A stretch of 64,000 nucleotides of DNA, taken from the NCBI RefSeq assembly GCF_001426505.1, contig NZ_LMEV01000001.1, positions 437,380 through 501,379 on the forward strand. The letters run 5' to 3'. This stretch comes from Variovorax sp. Root473. GTDB lineage: Bacteria > Pseudomonadota > Gammaproteobacteria > Burkholderiales > Burkholderiaceae_C. Under the pieces are notes generated by a model, which was not told where the DNA came from, searched no databases, and saw nothing but the letters and a program-made list of their open reading frames with translations. Position numbers and translations under genes: made by a program. Shown piece by piece: positions 8,933 to 17,375 of this stretch (position 1 is its first letter; every line of letters begins with the position of its first letter).

Positions 8933-10714
8933 TCAGAGTTGATCATCCGCCAGGGCCAGCGTGCTGGCGGCGCCGCCCGTGACGATGTCGCGCAACATCG
9001 GCGCCTGCACTAGGACATGCGCTGCGTAGTGGCTGGCCGTGGCACGCTTGGCGCCGAGAAAGCCCGCATCGCCAGATCTCGCCGCGAGTTGCGCAGTGGC
9101 GGCTTCGGCCATGCGCGCCGACAGCCAGCCGCCGATCACCGTGCCCGCCAGCCGCAAGAAGGGCACGGCGCCCGCCGCGCACTGCGCGGGTTGGTCGTCG
9201 TGGGCCAGCAGCCAGTCGGCCGCGTCCCCCAGCGCACGCGCCGAAGCCGCTAACACGCCGCCGATCTGCGCCAGCGCGGCATCGGGCATCTCGGCCAACC
9301 GGCGCGCATCGCCGTCGATGCGGCCCAGCAGTGCCTTCAGCGTGCGCCCGCCCTCGCGCGCCAGCTTGCGGCCAATCAGGTCGTTGGCCTGGATGCCCGT
9401 CGTGCCTTCGTAGATGGTCGTGATGCGCGCGTCGCGCAAGTGCTGTGAGGCGCCGGTTTCCTCGACGTAACCCATGCCGCCATGCACCTGCACACCATCG
9501 GACGTGATGCCCTGTGCGCTGTCGGTGCACCAGCCCTTGACCACCGGGATCAGCAGGCCGACCAGGGCCAGCGCCTGCTCGCGCTCTTGCGCGTCGGCGT
9601 GGCCTGCGGCGCGGTCCATCTGGCCGGCGCAGAAATAGGCCAATGCGCGCATGGCCTCGGTGCGGGCCTTCATGTCCATCAGCATGCGCCGCACGTCCGG
9701 GTGGCCGGCGATGGTGGTGCTGCCGCTGAGCAGTGGCTTGCCCTGCACCCGCTCCAGCGCGTAGGCGCGTGCGCGCTGGTAGGCGCGCTCGGCGATGCCC
9801 ACGCCTTCAAGGCCGACGTTCAGCCGCGCATGGTTCATCATCGTGAACATGCAGGCCAGCCCCTGGTTCGGCTCGCCGACCAGGTAGCCGATCGCGCCCC
9901 CGCAGTCGCCAAAGCTCATCGACGCCGTGGGGCTGCCGTGGATGCCCATCTTGTGCTCGATGGAGGTGCAGGCCAGGTCGTTGCGTTCGCCCAGGGAGCC
10001 GTCGTCGTTGACCAGGTACTTCGGGCACAGGAACAGCGAGATGCCTTTCACGCCGGGCGGTGCATCGGGCAGGCGCGCCAGCACGAGGTGGACGATGTTC
10101 TCGGCCATGTCGTGCTCGCCCCAGGTGATGAAGATCTTGTTTCCGCTGACGCGGTAATGGTCGCCTTCGGGCACGGCGCGACTGCGCAGCGCGGCCAAGT
10201 CGGAGCCTGCTTGGGGCTCGGTGAGGTTCATGGTGCCGGTCCAGCGGCCCGCGACCATGGGCTCCAGGAAGCGGCGCTTGAGTGCGTCGCTGCCATGGTG
10301 CGCAATGGCTTCCACCGCGCCCAGCGTGAGCATCTGGCACAGGCTGAACGCGAGGTTGGACGACTTCCACATCTCCAGCACGGCTGTGGACACCAGCGTG
10401 GGCAGGCCCTGGCCGCCCCATTCGGTGGCAGCGGGCATGCCGTTCCAGCCGTTCTCGCAGAAGCTGGCCCAGGCTTCGCGAAAGCCATCGGCTGGCGTGA
10501 CCTGGCCGTCGTGCCAGCGCGCGCCCTGCACGTCGCCGGTGCGGTTCAGCGGATCAAGCACGCCGGTGGCGTAGTGGGCAGCCTCCTGCAGGATGGCCTC
10601 GACCAGGTCGGGCGTGGTTTCTTCATGGCCCGGCTGGGCACAGATCGCATCCAGGCCTCCGACTTCCTTCATCGTGAACAGCATGTCGCGCAAGGGCGCG
10701 GCGTAGGTAGACAT
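8933..10714 (-). CDS. Acyl-CoA dehydrogenase, DmdC-like long form
   Basis: This 593-residue FAD-dependent acyl-CoA dehydrogenase belongs to the long subfamily with a C-terminal extension, which includes the methylthiopropionyl-CoA dehydrogenase DmdC. It shows MNLTEPQAGSDLAALRS and GNKIFITWGEHD in the central domain, and YEGTTGIQANDLIGRKLARE near residue 430 with the expected catalytic Glu. It would introduce an alpha,beta double bond in an acyl-CoA and pass electrons to EtfAB just downstream. Its first 12 codons resemble those of the upstream nitroreductase gene. Confidence 0.93.
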   Translation of the reverse strand: MSTYAAPLRDMLFTMKEVGGLDAICAQPGHEETTPDLVEAILQEAAHYATGVLDPLNRTGDVQGARWHDGQVTPADGFREAWASFCENGWNGMPAATEWGGQGLPTLVSTAVLEMWKSSNLAFSLCQMLTLGAVEAIAHHGSDALKRRFLEPMVAGRWTGTMNLTEPQAGSDLAALRSRAVPEGDHYRVSGNKIFITWGEHDMAENIVHLVLARLPDAPPGVKGISLFLCPKYLVNDDGSLGERNDLACTSIEHKMGIHGSPTASMSFGDCGGAIGYLVGEPNQGLACMFTMMNHARLNVGLEGVGIAERAYQRARAYALERVQGKPLLSGSTTIAGHPDVRRMLMDMKARTEAMRALAYFCAGQMDRAAGHADAQEREQALALVGLLIPVVKGWCTDSAQGITSDGVQVHGGMGYVEETGASQHLRDARITTIYEGTTGIQANDLIGRKLAREGGRTLKALLGRIDGDARRLAEMPDAALAQIGGVLAASARALGDAADWLLAHDDQPAQCAAGAVPFLRLAGTVIGGWLSARMAEAATAQLAARSGDAGFLGAKRATASHYAAHVLVQAPMLRDIVTGGAASTLALADDQL

Positions 10715-10871
10715 TGCTTACTCCTCTTTGTGGGTTCAACCCGTCTGCCCCATAGGGCATACATCCATGCATGACCCTACCCACCAGGACAAGGCCCGGT
10801 CGATCAACCGCTTCAGGGCGGCTGAATTTCTCAGGCGGCTTACGACGCGATTAGTTGGTATGACAAGATTT

Positions 10872-11573
10872 CTAGAAGCCGCTGAAGCGTGTGAAGTTCT
10901 CGACCGGCTCACGCTCGGTGCGCACGCGGTTCACCACGGCCGCCGGGTCGGCATAGCCCAGTGCCATGCCGCACAGGACCATCTGCCCGTCCGGGATTTG
11001 CAGGGCTTCAGCCAGAAGGCGCGGGTAAAGGGTCCACGCCATCTGCGAACAGGTATCCAGGCCTCGTGCGCGGGCCGCCAGCATGATGTTCTGTAAGAAC
11101 ATCCCGTAGTCCACCCAACTGCTCTGCACCATGCGCCGGTCCAAGGTGAAGATCAAACCGACCGGCGCATCGAAGAAGGCAAAGTTGCGTGCATGTTGAG
11201 CGCGCATGGCATCCGTATCTCCCTTGGAGATTCCGACTGCGGCATAAAGAGCGAAACCGCACCGACGCCGCCTGGTCAGGTAGGGCTCGAAGAACTCGGC
11301 CGGGTAGATGTCGTATTCGGACTGGTGCTCTCCCTCTTCATGGTGAAAGGCGTGCAATACACGGTCGCATAGGCGCTTCCTCGCCTCGCCCGCCACGGCA
11401 ATGACATGCCACGGCTGGGTGTTGGTGCCACTGGGCGCGCTGGCTGCCACCGACAGAATCTGGGCCACCGCTTCTTGCGACACCGGGGTCGGCAGAAAGG
11501 CGCGCACGGAACGACGTTCGCGCATCACCGCATCAATCAGCATGTTGCGCAAAGGCACGGCGCAGACAGACAT
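10872..11573 (-). CDS. Nitroreductase-family FMN oxidoreductase
   Basis: This 233-residue protein has the nitroreductase signatures RRSVRAFLPTPVS near the N-terminus, AASAPSGTNTQPWHVIAV, and VLCGMALGYAD near the C-terminus. It is first in the leftward operon. Members reduce nitro, quinone or enone groups with NAD(P)H; the substrate here is unknown. The N-terminus MSVCAVPLRNML precedes the usual family start (MIDAVMRERRSV) and copies the first residues of the downstream dehydrogenase (MSTYAAPLRDML), suggesting a chimeric 5' end. Confidence 0.9.
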   Translation of the reverse strand: MSVCAVPLRNMLIDAVMRERRSVRAFLPTPVSQEAVAQILSVAASAPSGTNTQPWHVIAVAGEARKRLCDRVLHAFHHEEGEHQSEYDIYPAEFFEPYLTRRRRCGFALYAAVGISKGDTDAMRAQHARNFAFFDAPVGLIFTLDRRMVQSSWVDYGMFLQNIMLAARARGLDTCSQMAWTLYPRLLAEALQIPDGQMVLCGMALGYADPAAVVNRVRTEREPVENFTRFSGF

Positions 11574-11698
11574 TCACTCTCTCCTGGTTGCTGGGCTATT
11601 CGGGTGAGCACACCGACATGCCGTTGCCGAAGAAGCATTCATGCGAATGCATCGATGCCGAACGTCCACGGGTCGTCCCTGGGTGTGCTACCAAGCGG

Positions 11699-11782
11699 TA
11701 TTCTGGGCACTCGGCACATACGCGTCTTGCCCGCCAGTGCATGGCGAGTTGACTTTGTATGCACAAGGCAAAATCCGGTTGA
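11699..11782 (-). promoter_or_regulatory. 84-bp shared regulatory element, copy A
   Basis: Read toward the nitroreductase operon, this block matches 14936-15019 without gaps, with 67 of 84 positions identical by hand count. An identical 25-bp core is at 11721-11745 and an identical 11-bp block (CAAAGTCAACT) at 11747-11757. The core edge is 147 nt from the operon start codon. CTTGCC/GGCAAG-type half sites flank an 11-bp spacer (one mismatch in this copy). The likely role is binding one of the adjacent AraC regulators and activating the operon; this is inferred. Confidence 0.8.
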
Positions 11783-11867
11783 CCGCAGCCGGACGCTACA
11801 TCGTTAGCGGGCCGTTTTCTTGGTGTAATTTCGGATTCAGCGCCAGCTATCGTTGCTCCCTTTGACC

Positions 11868-12896
11868 ATGTTGAAACCCGTCGTCACTGTTCCTGTTTTT
11901 GCCGTGCATGGCCTGCTCGACGGCGCGCGCAGCAAAGGACTGGCCACCGAGTCCTGGCTGGATGGCGTTCTGGCGCAGGCCCGCATCGCCGAGTCGCTGC
12001 TGCATCTGGAGCAGTCGCGTGTGACCATAGAGCAATACATCGCACTCTTCAGTGCCGTGAAGAACAGCTTGGACGACGAATGCCTAGGCCATCTACACGG
12101 TCGGCCGTTGCGCTGCGGCAGCTTTGCGCTGATGGCTCGCTCTACGCTCGGGGCCAAGACGCTGGCAGCCGCCTTGCAGCGCGTGAGTGCATCCTTCGCC
12201 CTGCTGCAGGACGACGTGGCGCTTGTGCCCGTCTCTGATGGCTTGCTCAAGGGTGCTGCTCTGGACGTGCGCCACGCCCTGGGCAAACATTCAGACTTCC
12301 TGCACGGGCTGCTGTTGCGCGTTTTCTGGCGTCTGCTGGTATGGCTGCACGGCGGCCGACTGGTGCCCAGAGGGCTCGATTTTGCCTTCGAGCCACCGCC
12401 GCGTGCCGCAGACTATGCCCAAATCTTCTCGGGCACGTTGCGGTTCGGGCAGGCGCGGTCGGCGGTCTGGTTCGAGGCATCCGCATTCACGCAGCCGATG
12501 CGCCGTGACACCGCCGCGCTCCAGACCTTTTTGCGTGCCACACCGGGCAACCTGATCGGCCCGCGTCTAATCGAGCGGACAGCCAGCGCGCGGGTGCGCG
12601 CGCTATTGCAGCAAGCGTGCCCGGAGTGGCCCGATCTGACTGTCGCCGCGCAGCGCTTGCACATGTCGGTCAGCGCACTGCAGCGGCATCTGGCCGTGGA
12701 GGGCAAGTCCTTTCAGGTGCTGAAGGACGAGTTACGGCGCGACATGGCGATCGTTCGGTTGACCAGCACCGATGCCGCGCTGAGCGCCATCGCCGCCGAG
12801 TTGGGGTTCGCCGACGGCACCGCCTTCCAGCGGGCCTTCAAGTCATGGACCGGCAGCACGCCAGGCGTCTATCGTTCGCGCACCCAAAAAACGTAG
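11868..12896 (+). CDS. AraC-family regulator with PF12625-type N-domain
   Basis: This 342-residue protein starts MLKPVVTVPVFAVHGLLDGA. The N-terminal 190 residues resemble the ligand-binding domain of OruR/ToxT-like AraC regulators. The C-terminal double HTH runs from about residue 250 (LTVAAQRLHMSVSALQRHLAVEGKSF) and ends with SAIAAELGFADGTAFQRAFKSWTGSTPGVYR. It is transcribed away from the nitroreductase operon, with the 84-bp element between them. A TTG five codons upstream is also in frame. It probably senses the substrate or a CoA/acid intermediate of this island. Confidence 0.9.
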   Translation: MLKPVVTVPVFAVHGLLDGARSKGLATESWLDGVLAQARIAESLLHLEQSRVTIEQYIALFSAVKNSLDDECLGHLHGRPLRCGSFALMARSTLGAKTLAAALQRVSASFALLQDDVALVPVSDGLLKGAALDVRHALGKHSDFLHGLLLRVFWRLLVWLHGGRLVPRGLDFAFEPPPRAADYAQIFSGTLRFGQARSAVWFEASAFTQPMRRDTAALQTFLRATPGNLIGPRLIERTASARVRALLQQACPEWPDLTVAAQRLHMSVSALQRHLAVEGKSFQVLKDELRRDMAIVRLTSTDAALSAIAAELGFADGTAFQRAFKSWTGSTPGVYRSRTQKT

Positions 12897-12918
12897 CGCT
12901 GCTTCGACGCGGTCGCAC

Positions 12919-13692
12919 TCAAAGCGACGAGCACAGATGCCCGCCATCCACTGGCACGCAGGCGCCGGTCATCCACGACCCGGCCTCGGTCGCGAACAGC
13001 AGGAACAGACCGTTGAGCTCCTCCGGCTTACCCAGGCGGCGCATCGGGATGCGCTTGATAAGCGCCTTGCCATGGTCGGTATCCCACATGGCATCGGTCA
13101 TCTCGGTGTCGATGTAGCCCGGCTCGATGGCATTGACGCGAATGCCGTGGCGCGCCCATTCGAGCGCCAGGCTCTTGGTCATGTGCACGACTGCAGCCTT
13201 GGACGTGGCATACAGCATGGCGCCCGGCATCACGCGTTCGCCCAGGATCGATGCGATGTTGATGACTGAGCCTCCCCGCCCCGCATCCACCCAGCGCTGC
13301 GCGGCACGCGCGGCCACCAGCCACACGCCGCGCACGTTGGTCTCCATCAGCGAGTCGAAGTCGGACACAGGCAGCGTGAGCGACAAGGCGTCGTTGGAAG
13401 CCCCGGCGTTGTTAACCACCACGTCGAGGATGGTGCCCGAGGCGTCTATCTCGGCGAAGGCGTCGTCGATGGACTGCTCGGAAGCCACATCCATTTCCAG
13501 CACCGTGACCTGAGGCGAACCGAGCTTTTCGAGTTCCTGGGCGAGTTTGTCGAGCCGCGCCTTGCGCCGCGCCCCAATCACTACCTTGGCCTTGCAACCA
13601 GCAGCCAGCCGAGCGAAGTTCTCGCCCAGGCCCGACGAGGCCCCCGTGACCAGCACCCGCTTGCCTGCCAGCATTGCACCCAGATCCATCAT
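12919..13692 (-). CDS. SDR-family oxidoreductase
   Basis: This 257-residue classical short-chain dehydrogenase has TGASSGLG (NAD(P)-binding, about residues 16-23), NNAG (about 93-96), catalytic Ser in INIAS and YATSK (about 158-162), ending in a VPVDGGHLCSSL tail. It most resembles 3-oxoacyl-ACP reductase / 3-hydroxyacyl-CoA dehydrogenase types. It lies on the opposite strand between the two AraC genes, convergent with the first and divergent from the second. It could oxidise a hydroxyacyl intermediate or a secondary alcohol of the substrate. Confidence 0.92.
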   Translation of the reverse strand: MMDLGAMLAGKRVLVTGASSGLGENFARLAAGCKAKVVIGARRKARLDKLAQELEKLGSPQVTVLEMDVASEQSIDDAFAEIDASGTILDVVVNNAGASNDALSLTLPVSDFDSLMETNVRGVWLVAARAAQRWVDAGRGGSVINIASILGERVMPGAMLYATSKAAVVHMTKSLALEWARHGIRVNAIEPGYIDTEMTDAMWDTDHGKALIKRIPMRRLGKPEELNGLFLLFATEAGSWMTGACVPVDGGHLCSSL

Positions 13693-13957
13693 CGTCTCCT
13701 TGCATCTTCAGTTCGCCGTCGATGCCGGGAGGTTAGCGCAGGGCCGCTCGGCTGCGGGGTTGCCTCGCTCCCCCATCCGTCGAAAGAGGTGCCTTGTCAG
13801 TTGATCGAGACCATCCGTCATTGCCGCGCCAAGCACCGCTGCCTACGATTGCCTGTATGCCTTGGGTACCCTGAGCGCCGCACGAAAGCACGCCACGGTG
13901 TCGACGCTCCGGTCCCGATGGGCTGCGGCGTCTGGGGGCAGATTCAGGAGACGACAA
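13693..13957. promoter_or_regulatory. Divergent intergenic region between SDR and second AraC gene
   Basis: About 265 bases lie between the divergently transcribed SDR and AraC genes, so both promoters must be here. The SD-like AGGAG at 13946-13950 serves the GTG start of the AraC gene. I could not assign -35/-10 boxes with confidence, and the 84-bp element is not present here. Confidence 0.5.
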
Positions 13958-15007
13958 GTGCTGCAACAGTCACCCATGGAATGGTCCATCGACCATGCGC
14001 CCATCGAGGGCAGGATAGATGCGACGGAAGCGATCCTCAAGGACTCCTTCCAGCGCTGGAGTCTTTCCTCCCCGGCGAAGCCTGCTGCATTCCAGGCGAA
14101 GTTGCGGCGACACGAACTCGCCGGAGCCTCCTTGGTATGCACCGTGACCGGTGCTTGCGTCGAGCAGTCTCCTCCTGGACATTCGTCATTCGACGATGAG
14201 TTCTGCCTGGGGCTGCAGCTGAACCTGAGCGGCCGAGTACAGTTGCAGCAGTGGGACACGCCAATCTGCGAGGGCGACATGTTCCTCTGGCGTACCGATC
14301 AGCGGCAAGACTATGAGGTGCTGGAACGAACCCACAGCGTGTCGTTGATGATTCCCTGGCAGCTCATGCGCGAGCATCTACCGGGCCGCAAGCAGCCGCC
14401 CGCAGCCTGCCGCATTGACAGTCACACAGGCGTGGGCTCACTGCTCAGCCAACACCTGATGGGGTTGGCAAAGGAGATCGGCGCCGTGCCGCCCTCCGCC
14501 CACGTCGCCCTTTGCCGCACGGTGATCGGGCTTCTGGACATTGCGCTGCCAGAGCCGGAGAGCGCCACTCGATTCACGGCCATGGCCGCGTTGCGCGAAC
14601 GAGTACTTGCCTACATCGCCCAGCATTTTCAAGAGGATGACCTGAGTCCGGCACGCATCGCCGCGGCGCACGGTATTTCACTGCGTTACCTTCATGCGCT
14701 GTTTGCGCAGGGCGATACCACGGTGGTCGGCCACATCCTGGAAAGCCGATTGCAAGCGTGCTGGCGGACACTCGTTGACCCGGTCTGCCGGCATCTGCAG
14801 GTCTCGGCGATCGCCTTTCACTGGGGCTTCAACTCCACCAGCCATTTCTGCCGCGCATTCAAACAACGCTTTGGAGTGTCGCCCAGCGATGCACGCGGCA
14901 TGACTGCTCACGGCTCCGCCATCGGCCCGGTCGAGTCAGCCGGGCTTTCCCTTGCACACGCAAAGTCAACTTGCCATGCACTGGCGGGCAAGACGCGCAC
15001 GGGCTGA
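13958..15007 (+). CDS. AraC-family regulator, FeaR-like
   Basis: A GTG start at 13958 is chosen because AGGAG lies seven bases upstream; the frame is open to 13862. The protein has 349 residues: an N-terminal AraC-binding-like cupin domain (SFDDEFCLGLQLNLSGRVQL, GDMFLWRTDQ) and a C-terminal HTH pair (LSPARIAAAHGISLRYLHALF, FHWGFNSTSHFCRAFKQRFG). Family members normally stop soon after this motif. Here the frame runs about 35 residues further, and its last codons coincide with regulatory copy B. That tail is probably non-functional or a sign of a rearranged 3' end. Confidence 0.88.
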   Translation: MLQQSPMEWSIDHAPIEGRIDATEAILKDSFQRWSLSSPAKPAAFQAKLRRHELAGASLVCTVTGACVEQSPPGHSSFDDEFCLGLQLNLSGRVQLQQWDTPICEGDMFLWRTDQRQDYEVLERTHSVSLMIPWQLMREHLPGRKQPPAACRIDSHTGVGSLLSQHLMGLAKEIGAVPPSAHVALCRTVIGLLDIALPEPESATRFTAMAALRERVLAYIAQHFQEDDLSPARIAAAHGISLRYLHALFAQGDTTVVGHILESRLQACWRTLVDPVCRHLQVSAIAFHWGFNSTSHFCRAFKQRFGVSPSDARGMTAHGSAIGPVESAGLSLAHAKSTCHALAGKTRTG

Positions 15008-15019
15008 ATGCCGACCATA
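14936..15019 (+). promoter_or_regulatory. 84-bp shared regulatory element, copy B
   Basis: This is the second copy of the block at 11699-11782, in the opposite genomic orientation and therefore in the same orientation relative to its own operon. The identical 25-bp core is at 14973-14997, and its downstream edge is 157 nt before the acyl-CoA dehydrogenase start codon. The inverted repeat CTTGCC-N11-GGCAAG is perfect in this copy. It overlaps the end of the upstream AraC reading frame. Confidence 0.8.
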
Positions 15020-15154
15020 TGCCCTGGACAGACTGAGAACGCAGAGATTCGACGCTTCGCCCGCCCCGTTGTGGGTATGCGGGCATGACCCGGGGCCGCA
15101 TCGCTGGCCAAGTTTTCAAACCTTCATCGTACAAACCTTCTGAGGAGCGCTCCC

Positions 15155-16300
15155 ATGCTGCCGCAATTGCACCGTCAACCCTGGATGGACAGCGACATCG
15201 AGACCTTTCGCGACCAGGTGCGCCGCTACATCGCCGCCGAGATGGCTCCGCACCTGCCCGCTTGGCGCGAACAGGGCTACGTCCCGCGCGAGACCTGGCG
15301 GCCCTTCGGCGAGATGGGGTTCATGCTGCCCGAAATGCCCGAAGCCTACGGCGGCACCGGGGCCAGCATTGCCTACCAGCTGGTGGTACAGGATGAGTTG
15401 ACCAGAGCGGAAATGCCCAACAACGTCCAGGTGAACAGCATCGCTGCGCACTACATCATGGACTACGGCACCGAGGAGCAGAAGCAGCGCTGGCTGCCCA
15501 AGCTGAGCAGCGGCGAGATGCTGCTCGGCATTGCGATGACCGAACCCGGCTGCGGGACGGACCTCAAGGCCATCGCCACCCGCGCGCGCCGTGATGGCGA
15601 CCACTACGTGATCGACGGTGCCAAGACCTTCATCACCAACGGCTACACCTGCAATCTGCTGATTGTGGTCGCACGCACCGGCGAGGCGGGCAGCCGAGGC
15701 CTTTCGCTGATCGTGGTGGAGACCGAGAACCTGCCAGGGTTCCGCGTGGGCCGCCTGCTCGACAAGATCGGCCTGCATGCGTCGGACACCGCCGAACTCT
15801 TCTTCGACGGGGTGCGCGTGCCGGTCGATCAAGTCCTGGGGGGCGTCGAAGGGCTTGGTTTCAAGCAGTTGATGGGCCAGTTGCCCTACGAACGCATGAC
15901 CATCGCCGTGCCTGCGGCGGCCATCATCGACCGGGCCCTGGAACTCACCGTCGAATACACGAAGGAGCGCAAGATTTTCGGCGCACCGCTGTTCGAGATG
16001 CAGACCACGCGCCACAAGCTGGCCGAGATCGCCACCACCGCTCACGTGGTGCGCACCTTCGTCAACGACTGCATCCAGCGGCTGCTGGACGGAAAGCTCG
16101 ACGCCGAAGCCGCGTACATGGCCAAGTGGTGGTGCAGCGAGCAGCAGTGCCGCGTGGTGGACGAGTGCCTGCAGATGTTCGGCGGCTACGGCTACATGTA
16201 CGAATACCCGATCGCGCGCATGTACACCACCTCGCGCGTGCAGAAGATCTACGGCGGCGCGAACGAGGTCATGAAAGAACTGATTGCGAGGAAGCTGTGA
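15155..16300 (+). CDS. Acyl-CoA dehydrogenase
   Basis: This 381-residue classical acyl-CoA dehydrogenase is the first gene of the rightward operon, with GAGGAG upstream of the ATG. It shows GIAMTEPGCGTDLKAI, GAKTFITNGYTCNLLIVVAR, ERKIFGAPLFEMQTTRHKLA, QMFGGYGYMYEYPIARM and the C-terminal KIYGGANEVMKELIARKL with the likely catalytic Glu. It performs the first oxidation of the acyl-CoA and would use the ETF encoded in the leftward operon. The chain-length preference cannot be read from the sequence. Confidence 0.95.
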   Translation: MLPQLHRQPWMDSDIETFRDQVRRYIAAEMAPHLPAWREQGYVPRETWRPFGEMGFMLPEMPEAYGGTGASIAYQLVVQDELTRAEMPNNVQVNSIAAHYIMDYGTEEQKQRWLPKLSSGEMLLGIAMTEPGCGTDLKAIATRARRDGDHYVIDGAKTFITNGYTCNLLIVVARTGEAGSRGLSLIVVETENLPGFRVGRLLDKIGLHASDTAELFFDGVRVPVDQVLGGVEGLGFKQLMGQLPYERMTIAVPAAAIIDRALELTVEYTKERKIFGAPLFEMQTTRHKLAEIATTAHVVRTFVNDCIQRLLDGKLDAEAAYMAKWWCSEQQCRVVDECLQMFGGYGYMYEYPIARMYTTSRVQKIYGGANEVMKELIARKL

Positions 16301-17364
16301 ACGCCTCGCACATGCTGCAAAAGCCACTGCACGGCGTCCGTGTGGTGGAGTTCGAAGGGATCGGGCCGGGCCCGCTGGCCGCCATGATGCTGGCCGACAT
16401 GGGTGCCGAGGTGATTGCGCTGACACGGGCCGAGCAGGCCGCCGGGGCGCAGCCGCTGGGCGGGGCGGCGGCCAACCCGCTGCACCGGGGCAAGACGGTC
16501 GAGATCACCGACCTGAAGTCGCCCGGCGGCAAGGCGCGCGCCCTGGATCTGATCGGCCAGTCCGACGTTCTGATCGAAGGCTTTCGCCCCGGCGTGATGG
16601 AACGGCTGGGGTTCGGCCCCGCCGAATGCGCGGCGCGCAACCCCAAGCTGGTCTATGGCCGGATGACGGGCTGGGGCCAGGACGGCCCGCTCTCCCGGGC
16701 CGCTGGCCACGACCTGAACTACGTGGCGCTGACGGGCCTGCTGTCGCTGTCGGCCCGCAAGGGGCAGATGCCCATCGTGCCGCCCTCGGTGCTCGGGGAC
16801 GCGGCCGGGGCGCTGGGCATGGCCTTCGGTGTCGCCTGCGCGCTGGTCGATGCGCGCGGTAACGGTAGGGGCAGTGGCCGCGGCCGGGTCGTGGATGCCG
16901 CCATCATCGACATCGTGGCCATGATGGGCACGCTGGTGCATTGGATTCGCGCCAATGGGCAGATCGACGGCACGAAGCCGAGCCCGTTTCACGATTCGCC
17001 GTTCTATGACGTGTACGCCTGTGCCGACGGCGGCTTCATCAGCCTCGCGGTGGTGGAGCCCGCGTTCCACGCACTGCTGCTGTCGAAGCTGGGCCTGACG
17101 GACGTGAACCCTGCCGACCAGTACGACACGACGACGTGGCCAGCGCTGAAGGAGCGCATTGCGGCCCTCATCCGCAGCCAACCCAGGGCGCACTGGTGCG
17201 CGTTGCTCGAAGGCAGCGACGCCTGCTTCGCGCCCGTGCTCAGCCTGGCCGAGGCGGCGCGGCATCCGCACAACGCGGCACGGGGTATCTACCAGACCAC
17301 CCCCTCCGGCGCCATCGAGGCGGCCCCGGCCCCACGGTTCCAGGCACTCAACGCAACCACATAG
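16297..17364 (+). CDS. CaiB/BaiF-family protein, alpha-methylacyl-CoA racemase-like
   Basis: A GTG start overlaps the dehydrogenase stop (GTGA) with an AGGA box just upstream, giving 355 residues. The fold is class III CoA-transferase. GHDLNYVALTGLL places a His at about residue 138, and an Asp follows at about 168 in LGDAAGALGMAFGV. This 30-residue separation is the same as His126/Asp156 of the mycobacterial alpha-methylacyl-CoA racemase. Racemisation of a 2-methyl-branched acyl-CoA to the S form needed by the dehydrogenase is therefore the best guess; CoA transfer is the alternative. Confidence 0.85.
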   Translation: MNASHMLQKPLHGVRVVEFEGIGPGPLAAMMLADMGAEVIALTRAEQAAGAQPLGGAAANPLHRGKTVEITDLKSPGGKARALDLIGQSDVLIEGFRPGVMERLGFGPAECAARNPKLVYGRMTGWGQDGPLSRAAGHDLNYVALTGLLSLSARKGQMPIVPPSVLGDAAGALGMAFGVACALVDARGNGRGSGRGRVVDAAIIDIVAMMGTLVHWIRANGQIDGTKPSPFHDSPFYDVYACADGGFISLAVVEPAFHALLLSKLGLTDVNPADQYDTTTWPALKERIAALIRSQPRAHWCALLEGSDACFAPVLSLAEAARHPHNAARGIYQTTPSGAIEAAPAPRFQALNATT

Positions 17365-17375
17365 GAGACCAGAGA

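Noticed and set aside
16297-17364. Formyl- or carnitine-CoA transferase
   Set aside because: The His/Asp pair at 30-residue spacing fits alpha-methylacyl-CoA racemase better than the single nucleophilic Asp of transferases, though this is not proof.
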